From Priapulus caudatus (taxonomy: Eukaryota > Priapulida > Priapulimorpha > Priapulimorphida > Priapulidae), in the NCBI RefSeq assembly GCF_000485595.1, contig NW_014578060.1, forward strand, positions 1-27,045: a stretch of DNA of 27,045 nucleotides. The letters are read 5' to 3'. A program made the position numbers and the translations under genes. Below are positions 12,214 to 22,029 of the stretch, one piece after another. The notes beneath the pieces are model-generated. The model was not told the DNA's origin. It saw only the letters and a program-made list of their open reading frames with translations, and did no database searches. How positions within the stretch are numbered: position 1 is the stretch's first letter; each line of letters begins with the position of its first letter.

Positions 12214-12223
12214 NNNNNNNNNN
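12214..12223. other. Assembly gap (10 N)
   Basis: Ten consecutive N between block copy 3 and the CACG run before satellite array 4. By comparison with copy 1, at least the 80-bp tail (1949-2028) is missing here. Confidence 0.99.
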
Positions 12224-12225
12224 CA

Positions 12226-12261
<36 letters not shown>

Positions 12262-12520
12262 GCCACACACGCAACCTCCCATCCTATCCCATCTCCCGCC
12301 GCACACATCCTTTCCTCTCTCCATATAAACATATGCCATTCTATCCCGTACCATCTCCACATGTACGCACGCACACACAGTACTCAGTCTCCCAATCTCT
12401 TTCACACTCACACACATCTATCTCCATACACACATCCCACCCATCTCCATAAACATCCACATTCCATATTCCATTCCATGGACACACATTCCACCCTATT
12501 CATCTCAAATTTAAATCTCT
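12224..12520. repeat. (CACG)n run and satellite 5' flank
   Basis: About nine CACG units followed by the C-rich transition also seen at 2033-2370 (CATCCTATCCCATCTC, CATCCTTTCCTCTCTC, TACCATCTCCACATGTACG). It leads directly into array 4. Confidence 0.8.
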
Positions 12521-15500
12521 ATCTCATCTCATCCTATATCTACACACATCTCATCTCATTCTATTATCTACACACATCTCATCCCATCTTATATCTACAC
12601 AGACAATGCATCATTCATCCTATATCTACACACATCTCATCTCATCCTATATCTTACACAACATCTCATCTCATCCTATATCTACAACACATCTCATCTC
12701 ATCCTATATCTCACACATCTCATCGCCATCTATATCTACACATCATCTCATCTCCATCTCATGCCTGATATCTACACACTCTCAGGCTTTCCATCCTATA
12801 TCTACACACATCCCATCTCATCCTATATCTAACACATCTCATCTCCATTCCTATATCTTTACACACATCGTCATCTCATCCTATATCTACACACATCCAT
12901 CTCAGTCCTATAGTTCTACACACATTTCTTCATCCGTTTATAGCTACACATCATCTCATCCCATCTCATCGCTATATTACGACACATGTCTCATCTCATC
13001 CTATATCTAACACAATCTCATCTCATCCTATAATCTTACAACACATCTCATTCTCATCCTATATCTACACACATCTCATCTCCATTCTATATCGTACACA
13101 CATCTCATCTCATCCTATATCTACACACCATCCCATTCATCCTATATCTACACACATCTCATCCCATTCTCATTCCTATATCTACAACATTCTCATCTCA
13201 TCCTATATCTACATCACATTCCCATCCTCCATCCGGAAATCTACACCACAGGGTCTGATCCATCTCATCCCTATATCTACACACAATACTCATCTCAGTC
13301 TTATCTACACACATCTCAGCTCATCCTATATCGTACACACATCCCATTCTCATCTCCCCTATATTCTACACAACATCTTCCCGATCTCAATCCATATATC
13401 TACAGCACATCTTTATCCCATCTCATCTATATGCTACACACATACTCCATCTCGATCCTATATCTACACACATCCATCTGCATCCTATATCTACACACAT
13501 CCTCATCTCATCCTATATCTACAGCACATCTCATGCCTATATCTACACACATCTCATTCATCCTATATCTACACACATCTTCATCTCTCCTATTCATCTA
13601 CACACATCTCGATCCTATATCTACACAACATCCATCTCATCTCATCCTATATCTACACACATCTCATTCTCATCCCTATATCGTAAGCACACATCTCATT
13701 CGTCATGCTCATCCTAGTTATCTACACACATCCCATCTCATCCTATATTACACAACATCTCATCTCATCCTATGATCTACACACATTCTCATCTCATCCG
13801 TATATCTATCACACATCTAATCCCATCTCATCCATATATCTACACACATCTCAATCTCATCCTATATCTACAACACATCTCATCTCATCCTATATCTACA
13901 CTGTAACACACATCTCATTCTCATGCCTAATATTACACACATCTCATCTCATCCCATCCGTATATCTACACACATCCCATCTCGGATCCTATATCTACAC
14001 ACATGCCCATCTCATCCGTAATATCTACACACATCTCATCTCATTTTTTTTCCCCTATATCTACACACATCCCATCTCATCTCATCCTATAATCTACACA
14101 ACAATCTCATCCCATTCATCCTATATCTACACAACATCCCATCTCGATCCTATATCTTACACACATCTCATCTCATCCTATATCTACACACATCTCATCC
14201 ATCTCATACCCTATATCTTACACACATCTCAGCTCATCCTATATCTACACACATTCTCAGCTCATCCTATATCTTGACACACATCTCATCTCATTCCCTA
14301 TATCTTACAACATCTTCATCCCTCATCCTTATTATCTACACACATTTCACTCATCCTATATCTACACACAGTTCTCATCCCATCTCATCCTATATCTACA
14401 CACAATCTCACTTCATCCTAATATCACAACACATCTCAGTCTCATCCTATATCTACACACATCCCATTCATCCGATATATCTACACACAATCTCATCTCA
14501 TGGGCCTATATCTACACAACATCTCAGCTCCATCCTATATCTACACACATTGCTCATCCCATTTTATATTCTACACAATTGCCCATCTCATGCCTATATC
14601 TACACACATCTTTCATCTCATGCCGATATCTACACACATCTCATCCCATTCTGCATCCTATATCTAACACACATCTCATCCCATCCTCATCTTTATCTAC
14701 CACATCTCATTCTCATCCTATATTCCTACACACATCTCATCCATCTCATCCTATATCTACACATGCATGTTTCATCTCATCCTCATATCTACACACATCC
14801 CATCTCATCTCATCCTATATCTACAGCACATCCATCTCATCCCTATATTACCACATATCATCCCATCTCGATCCATATATCTACACACATCCATCTCATC
14901 CTTATAGTTCTACACACATCTCATCTCATCCTAATCTACACACAATCTCATTCATTTTTTTTCCTACTATATACTACACACATCTCATCTCATCCTATAT
15001 CTACACACATTTCAATCTCATCCTATATCCTACACACAGGCTCATCACCATCTCGATCCTAATATCTACAACACATCCCATCTCATTCGTATGATCTACA
15101 CACATTTCATCTATCGATATCTCACACGACATCTCATCCATCTCATCCTATAATCTACACACATCTCATCTCATCCTATATCTCGTACACACATCTCCAT
15201 CCCATCCTATATCTTTACCACAATCTCATCCATCTCATCTATTATCTACACACATCTCATCTCAGTCCGTATATCTACACACAATCTCATCTCATCCTAT
15301 ATCTACACACATCCCATCCATCCTATAATCTACACACATCTCATCTCATCCGTATATATCTACACACATCGGTCATCTCATCCGTATATCTACACACATC
15401 TCATCCATCATCATCCTATATCTACACACATCTTCATCTCATCCTATATCTACCACACATCCCATTCATGCCTTATATCTCACACATCCCATCTCATCCT

Positions 15501-16714
15501 ATATCTACACACATCTCATCTCCATACCTATATCTACACACATCTCATTCTCATCCATATACTACACACATCTCACTCTCCATCCTATATCTACACACAT
15601 CCCATCTCATCCATATATCTACACACATCTCATCTCATTACCTATATCTTACACAGCATCTCATCTCATCCTAGATCTCAGCACATCCATCCATCTCATC
15701 CTATATCTACACACTATCTTCATCTGTCCATATATCTACACACAAGTCCCAGCTCATCCTATATCTACACACATCCCATCTCATTCCTATATATCTACAC
15801 ACTCTTCAGTCTCATCCTATATCTACTACACATCCATCTCATCTCTATCTACGACACATCTATCATATCCTAATATCTACACCACATCCCATCTCTCCTA
15901 TATCTACACAATTCATCCCATCTCATCCTATATCTCACACACATCTCATCTCATCCTATATCTACACAACATCTCATCTCATCTATATCTACACACATCT
16001 CATCTCATCCTATAATCTAACACACATCCCATCTCATCCTATAGTCTACACACATACCCATTCTCTCCTGTATACTCTACACACATCTCAGCTCATCCTA
16101 TATCTACACACATCTCATACTCATGCCTATGATCTATCACACATCTCATCCCATCTCATCCTATATCTACACACATCTCATCTCATCCTATATACTACAC
16201 ACATCTCATCTATCTATATCTACACACAGTCCCATCTCATCCTATATCTACACACATCTCATCTCATCCTATTTATCTACACACATCTCATCTCATCCGT
16301 ATATCGACACACATCTGCATCTCATCCTATATCTACACCACATCTCATCTCATCCTGTATCTACACACATCTCTCATCTCATCACTATATCTACACAAAC
16401 ATCTCATTCGTCATCCTATATCTACACACATTCTCATCTCAATCCTATATCTACACACATCATCATCTCATCCTATATCTACACACATCAATCATCTCAT
16501 CCTAGTATCTACACACATCTCATCTCATCCTAACTATCTACACACATCCCCATTCATCTCATCCGCTATTCTACAAACACTCTTCATCCCTATTCCTGAT
16601 ATCTACACACATCTCATCCCATACTAGATCTACACACATCCCATCTCAATCTTCATCCTATATCTACACACATGATCATCTCATCCATGCTATCTACACA
16701 CATCTTCATCTCAG
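12521..16714. repeat. 27-bp satellite array 4
   Basis: About 4.2 kb of the 27-bp unit, cleaner than array 3: many consecutive units match the consensus exactly. Long open frames such as 13705-14277 and 14274-15062 arise because the unit is stop-free in all three forward frames; they are not genes. Two T-rich interruptions occur near 14044 and 14954. The array ends abruptly at 16714 against an 80-bp copy of the composite-block tail. Confidence 0.94.
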
Positions 16715-16794
16715 CAGAACATTAAAGTGACTGATGCAGCATTCAGTGTTTCCTTGCCTTTTGCTGGCTTTTCTTGCCAGCGAGTCTTGAGTTA
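16715..16794. repeat. 80-bp copy of composite-block tail
   Basis: Nearly identical to 1949-2028 (CAGAACATTAAAGTGACTG at the start, GCGAGTCTTGAGTTA at the end), with about two differences. Here it continues into single-copy intron sequence (ATGGACGAATGAC) 106 bp before the exon at 16901, so this is the likely original genomic position of the block tail. Confidence 0.9.
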
Positions 16795-16900
16795 TGGACG
16801 AATGACTAATCACATACGCCCTGTTATCTTTCTGCTACGTCCAGCAAGACGTGAGTTAACTTGCAAACGACTGATTGCTTGATTTCCATTACTTTTTCAG

Positions 16901-18789
16901 CTGTAGACGCAGACTCGCGCAGCACTCCGGCAGCAGCAGACGACGACACCACCCCCGCAGACATGGGGAAAACATTCTCCAAGAGACCCAGCTCCCCAAA
17001 GTCCCCCAAGTCAAAAAACAAGAAGAAAGATGCGAAAAAAGGGAAGAAGGAGGAGGAGGCGGAGGAGCCAGAGCGGGTCGTGGCGGAAGAAGCAAGCAAG
17101 TCTGCCACTGGAGAGGTCAGGGAGCAGGCCACTGACGATTCGACGCTAGAGAAGGAATGCAAGGCCCTGGAGAAGACAGAGAGAGACATGGAGGAACAGC
17201 TTCAGAAGCACGTGCAGAACCACGAGGCAGAGGCAGCGGCGCCCTCTATCGACGGCAAACCAAAGCTTGTCGACACGTCGACTTTCCCAAGCAGCAGCAA
17301 AGGGGGGCTGCCAAAGTCACTCGAGAAGACGGCAGTGGTGCCGGCGGCCCAGGAGCCATCAGATCCGACGCCGCGGCGGCAGAAGCGTGGCGACGATGTG
17401 GCAGACAAGAAGGCTGCTTGGCTGAGCATTCCCAGCAAGGCTGAGCAGAGACCCAAGTCTCCCGGCGAGGCACGCCTCAAAGCCATCGACGCGAAATTCG
17501 TCGCGTCGAAAAAGGGCGAGGATGCCGGCAAGAGGTTGGAGCAGACGCCTTCGCCAAAGCTCACGACACCAAATAAAGCCACCCCAAGTAATGCTACCCC
17601 AATTGCACCCACCCGAAATAAAACGACCCCAAGCAAAGTTACTCCCAGCGGTGCAACCGCGACCACAAAAGCCGCAGTGGGGTTTAAAGGCGGCGAGGTC
17701 GATAGCAAGAAAAATGAACAGGCGCCGTCGCCGAAACCCCTAGTCCCAAGTAGCCTGACCCCTAAAGTTGCGGTTGTTGCTAAGACGACGGATGCCAGCA
17801 ATGTAAGCCATGGTTCGCTACCTTCACCAAAGTCCCTGGTCCCGAGCACGGTGACAGCTAAAGCTCCAGCCAAGGCTGATACCGACGAGACCCCTAGCAA
17901 GAAAAGCGAGCAGTCGCCATCTTTGGCGTCCCCCACCCCAAGTACTGAGGCCCCGAAAGCTGCCCCCATAAGTAAACCTGATGCGCAGTCCCCCGCCCCC
18001 CAGAAACCCTCACCGTCCCTTGAAAGCACGCCGGTAGTTAAACTGACACCTCGACCCGGAAAGCCTGTAGTGAGCGAACCTGTGTTAGAGCCACAGATGC
18101 GCACCAAGCCGTTGGAGTCCGCGTGGCGCGCGAAACCCAAAAACACGAGCAAACCAGCAGCTGAGGCGCGGCGCCCGGACGCTGCCTCCACTGTGAAGAC
18201 GAAATCTAGTCCAGCCAATCGAGCGTCAACCGTCGCCGGGAAGGAGCCCGTCATCGACGTGAGGCAGCCAATCACGTCGGGAGCGAAGACAGCGAGTCAC
18301 GAGACGTCTGTATCGGACGCGCAGCGACCCGTCGTGAGCGAGGCCACAGCGGCCGGGGGTCGCGACCCCGACCCCAAGATGGCGGCCTTCCATCCGGTGC
18401 AGGAGCAGCCGAAACTCACGGTGAAACACGCCGTCAAGGTGGGAGCGTTCACCAAGGGCGACGACGCGGCGACGAAAGCGGCGCCACCTACGACGGAGAA
18501 AACCCGCGAGTTGCAACCCGAATCGAAATCGGCGAGCAATGTGCCGGCAGGTGGCGCTGGCGGTCTGCGGGTCGAGGCGGACGTGGCGCGGCCGCTCAGC
18601 AGCGAGTTTAAAAAATCGCCCATTTACGAGCCGATCCAACTGTCGAGCGACAATGCGCACGCGCCACCCTACATGCAACAGTCGGCGACTCTTGATCCGG
18701 GGCGGGCGTCGCAGCAGGAGGCTCCCCCTGGTGGTCAGCAGAAATCCACAACGCTGCCGGCTAAACTAGAACCGGAAGTGATGCCTAAG
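16901..18789 (+). CDS. SVIL: Supervillin-like gene, large disordered exon; alternative end at 18852
   Basis: The acceptor CATTACTTTTTCAG ends at 16900; the donor AAG/GTAAAT is at 18790. Entry completes the codon begun in the exon at 4780; exit is in phase 0 and fits the exon at 20233. The ~629 codons are low-complexity: a polybasic segment at 16978-17055 (KRPSSPKSPKSKNKKK and further Lys), an acidic stretch, a possible short coiled coil near 17143-17235 (LEKECKALEKTERDMEEQLQ), then Pro/Ser/Thr/Lys-rich repeats around EQ-x-PSPK (from about 17536). An in-frame ATG at 16963 in strong Kozak context begins MGKTFSK. If the donor is skipped the frame runs 20 codons further, to TAG at 18850-18852, ending KNKDQCGLS. 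No conserved domain is recognised; this fits the disordered N-terminal region of supervillins but could also be a separate gene. Confidence 0.7.
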
Positions 18790-18851
18790 GTAAATGCAAG
18801 TAAACGTGACAGTAAACAGGACAAGAATAAAGACCAGTGCGGTCTGAGTTA

Positions 18852-18852
<1 letters not shown>

Positions 18853-18882
<30 letters not shown>
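18853..18882. repeat. (CGTG)n microsatellite
   Basis: About 7.5 uninterrupted CGTG units starting immediately after the TAG at 18850-18852. The same tetramer family marks the satellite edges and the GTGC tracts upstream. Confidence 0.95.
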
Positions 18883-19056
18883 TTTGTGTTTGTATCTGGC
18901 CGTGGATTGCCACCTCTGCGTTCCCTCGAGCGCAAAGATAAAAGCGAGACGAGAAATGAGAATCAGACAAAAAGCCGACTGGAGGCGGCACCTTGGTTTT
19001 GGTCGCAGGGTGCCACCTCCAACTAGCACAAGTTTTTCCACACTACCGCTGATACA

Positions 19057-19075
19057 CATATATATATATATATAT
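19057..19075. repeat. (TA)n microsatellite
   Basis: An uninterrupted run of TA dinucleotides within intron 2. Confidence 0.95.
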
Positions 19076-19364
19076 GCTTTAGCCTACCTCATCTCCCCTG
19101 GCCCCACCGATGAATACCTTCATTGCACTTATTCGTCTTAATTTGCACCTGCACGTCTGAGGGTGTGGAAATCCTTGAATGCTATATATGGTTTGTTCTC
19201 GCTTTGTCTACTCGGTGTTGGTGCTTCACTTAGTGTGTACCTACCTTCGCACAATGTCTAATATCGTTCGATTGTGTGACCTTCGCGAAACAAAACACAG
19301 GTCACGTCGGCATTGCATGCCTATGTATGATGTGTATTTCCTTGCGTCATATATATTTATTCAT

Positions 19365-19480
19365 ATACATACATATCTACATATATCTTACATATACATA
19401 CATATCTACATATATCTTACATATACATACATATCTACATATATCTTACATATACATACATATCTACATATATCTTACAT
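19365..19480. repeat. 29-bp tandem repeat, four copies
   Basis: Four nearly perfect copies of a 29-bp AT-rich unit beginning ATACATACATATCTAC, starting at 19365, 19394, 19423 and 19452. Forward frames translate to Ile/Tyr/His/Thr strings and are not coding. Confidence 0.93.
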
Positions 19481-19604
19481 GCTCGTTCTCTGCATCTGAA
19501 GCTACGTCAAGCTTGGCATTCCGCACAACCTTTCGTTTTTAAAGCAAGATGGCTGCCTCTTGTCTTATATTTACATGGTTCTGAAATGCTTTGCTAGTCC
19601 CCAT

Positions 19605-19613
<9 letters not shown>

Positions 19614-19648
<35 letters not shown>
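19614..19648. repeat. (TC)n microsatellite
   Basis: About 17 TC units, ending where the sequence becomes ACTCACTCGCCC. Confidence 0.95.
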
Positions 19649-19652
<4 letters not shown>

Positions 19653-20000
19653 ACTCGCCCTAACACTCTGTTTACGTGTTTTATGTACTCCATTGATATT
19701 ACATTATGTTAGTTCCATCTTGGCAAGTTTAGCTTGGCTTTAGATGTTGTTTGTAAAGGCCTTAGTTTGGTTAGAATAGTGTGCTTTTTGTCTGATTCTC
19801 ATTTGCGTTTGTCCAAAATGCTTATTTTCCGGCAGCTTTTGGATCGTTCTGCTGTTAAAGCAGAAAAAAATTATAAAAAAATCGTTTCATGGCCAGATTG
19901 ATGTCCATGTATCGTGACATTGTCCTATATTGTAGTGTTATTCTGTTGAGCACTTGTGAAGCCAAAGCGAAGATTATGGGCATATTGTCCTTAATGATAA

Positions 20001-20054
20001 TTTACCGTTACTTTGTAGTTTATTTGATTTACCGTTACTTTGTAGTTTATTTGA
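20001..20054. repeat. 27-bp direct duplication
   Basis: The unit TTTACCGTTACTTTGTAGTT plus TATTTGA occurs twice head to tail, starting at 20001 and 20028, with no visible mismatch, suggesting a recent slippage duplication. Confidence 0.9.
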
Positions 20055-20232
20055 TATGTGAATGTGTGCCTGTGTGATAGAGTTCGTAGCTCTCGAGAAT
20101 ACAGTTCGTGTTGACGACTCGGCAACATACAGGCCCTATGGGCCCTCCAGTCTGAGGAACCTAGCAGCAACGCCCTCTATGCATAAACTAGGCTACTAAC
20201 TACTAACACCGCAGCATGATTTTGGTTGCCAG

Positions 20233-22029
20233 GTGGCAGCACCGGAGGAGTCGATCGACGAGTTTGTGTCCGCGGATAGCGACACGACCGGGGAATTCGA
20301 GTCTGTGTCTGAGACACTATCCGGAGCGATCCCGGCCGCCTCAGGCCTCAAAAAACCAGATTCTCCTCCCGAGAAAACGACGCAAGACGGCGCCACTGTC
20401 GGCCGGCGACTTTCGGGCGACGCGCGTTCGCCAGAGCGGAAGAAAGGCATCCTGAAGTCGGCCGCGAAGCTAGGCGACGCCGCAAAGTCGCCCGAGCGGC
20501 GCCCCGTCCGCATGACAACGCCAGAGGGCGCCTCCGTCGACGACGATCTGCCAAAGTCGATCCTGAAGTCAGCGTCGTTCGACGACGACGTGGACCGGCC
20601 GTGTAGCCGCAGCCGTAGCCTCGAGGAACCCAAGTCCATCCTGAAGCAGGGCAGCGGCAGCGGCGGCGGCGGCGGGGGCAGCCGCGGCACGGACAGCGAC
20701 GAGGCGGCGGAGGTCACCTCCATCCTAGTCCGGCGCCGCTCCAGCGGCAGCGACGCCGAGCGACGATCCATCCTGAAGTCTACGTCGCCGTCCCCAGCGC
20801 CGGCGCCCTCTATCCTGAAGTCCCGCAGCAGCAGCTTGACGTCAGCGGACGGCGCGCCCGTCTCCATCCTCAAGGCGCGATCGACGGAAGACGTCGAGGA
20901 GTGGCCGCACTCCATCTTGAAGCAGAGTAGCGCTCCCACGCAGCCGCAGCCCGTCGGAATCCTCAAGACTCCGGAAAGGTCCGAATCGGAATCGGAATCA
21001 GAATCCGAGTCGGAGTCGGAGTCGGAGTCGGAGTCGGAGTCGGATTCGGACGTTTATCGTGGAGCGGAGCGGGCGCGCGCGCTGCGGGAGCGTGTTGCGA
21101 TCATATCTGTCGCGGAGGGTGCCGCGCCCGAGCTCGCCTCCATCCTCTCACTGCGGCGCGAGCGCGAGGACCTCCCCGAGGACGACGTCAAGCGCGTGCT
21201 CGACAGCGGCAAGGAGAAGCCCGGAGCGAGGCGCCCCGGCGAGGAGGAGGTGCCGGGGGAGGAGGAGGAGGGGGAGGCGGCCGTGCGCGGGGCGGGCCGA
21301 GAGCTCGAACCGAAGCTGCGGCAGCGGCAGGAGGCGGTCGTCGCCGGCGACGCCGGATCGGCGATCGACACGCGTTTCGAGCAAGCGCGCGTCGCGAAGC
21401 AAGCGAGCCTCGATGCGGACGAGGTCGCCGTGGCAACGAGCGGCGCCGGGAAGGAGCTTGCGCCAAAGCTGCTGCAGCGTTACGGCGCCGAGGCGACGGA
21501 CATCGACGAACGCATACAGCGCGGAAAGCAGCCGCCGAGCGCCGTGGCGACGAGCGGGGCGGGGAAGGAGCTCGCACCGAAGCTGAAGGAGAGGTTAGAG
21601 CGCTCCGTGCTGTCGGACGAGGAAGACATGATCGATCTGAAGATCCAGCAGGCGCGCACGCAGAAGAAGGACAGGGAGGAAGGGGATGAGGAGGAGGAGG
21701 GGGAGGAGGAGGAGGAGGACATACGGGCAGCGTGCCACGAGCTGCAGCCGATCCTGAAGAAACGGCGCGAGTTCGCTCGTAAGGCGCTCAGCATTGACGA
21801 CATCGACGAGAGGTGGCGCCACATGGCGGCATCCGGCAGCAGCTCGGACACGGACACGGTGCCGGCAGGGGGCGCGTCGGCCGAGCTGGCGGAGAGGCTG
21901 CAGCTGAGGAGGAAGAGGGAGGAGGAGCTGCTACAGCAACAGTCAGTGTCCGGGGATGAGGGAGGTGAGGTGGCCTGTCCCGTCGATGCCATCGTTGCCC
22001 TGAAGAAGCAGCTGCAGAGGCAGGAGCAG
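20233..22029 (+). CDS. SVIL: Supervillin-like gene, exon with SILK-motif cluster and EL-x-P-x-L repeats
   Basis: The acceptor GGTTGCCAG ends at 20232 and the donor CAG/GTGAGA is at 22030; both ends are phase 0, giving exactly 599 codons. Residues 72-245 contain GILK at 72 and 242 and SILK at 109, 135, 179, 193, 211 and 227, plus a variant SILV at 163. The [GS]IL[KR] motif is the known SILK docking site for protein phosphatase 1, and human supervillin as I recall it has one such site (RSILKSQ). A Ser-Glu run follows at about 250-270. Residues 293-597 hold six degenerate repeats of the form GA-x-x-EL-x-P-x-L-x-x-R followed by acidic and basic helix-like sequence; the fifth has HELQPILKKRREFARKALS and then DIDERW. 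The C-terminal part (ELAERLQLRRKREEELLQQQ and KKQLQRQEQ) looks helical. The frame past 22029 reads into pyrimidine-rich intron. Confidence 0.78.
20980..21048 (+). repeat. In-frame hexamer repeat coding (Ser-Glu)n
   Basis: GAATCG/GAGTCG-type hexamers encode about ten Ser-Glu dipeptides inside the exon at 20233. The 3' hexamers are identical (GAGTCG) and the 5' ones more varied, as in a growing repeat. The peptide resembles a casein kinase 2 substrate tract. Confidence 0.88.

Larger units (their letters stand above)
18790..20232 (+). other. Intron 2 (or 3' UTR of a short isoform)
   Basis: About 1.44 kb with simple repeats only: (CGTG)n at 18853-18882, (TA)n at 19057-19075, a 29-bp repeat at 19365-19480, (TC)n at 19614-19648 and a 27-bp duplication at 20001-20054. 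The first 63 bases continue the upstream reading frame to a stop. No canonical AATAAA was seen after that stop; AATACA near 20098 is a weak variant. The intron ends at TTTTGGTTGCCAG, an acceptor with a short pyrimidine tract. Confidence 0.65.

Noticed and set aside
1-16714. CRISPR-like array
   Set aside because: The repeats are head-to-tail satellite units without unique spacers, in a eukaryotic intron context.
17202-18275. 357-codon reverse-strand frame opposite the large exon, and reverse frames opposite 20196-22307
   Set aside because: Shadows of GC-biased, low-complexity coding sequence; the + strand has splice sites, phase continuity and motif evidence.
20216-20455. ATG at 20216 as the start of a separate protein
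   Set aside because: It reads a different frame from the SILK-motif exon and spans the splice acceptor at 20232; the product has no recognisable features.
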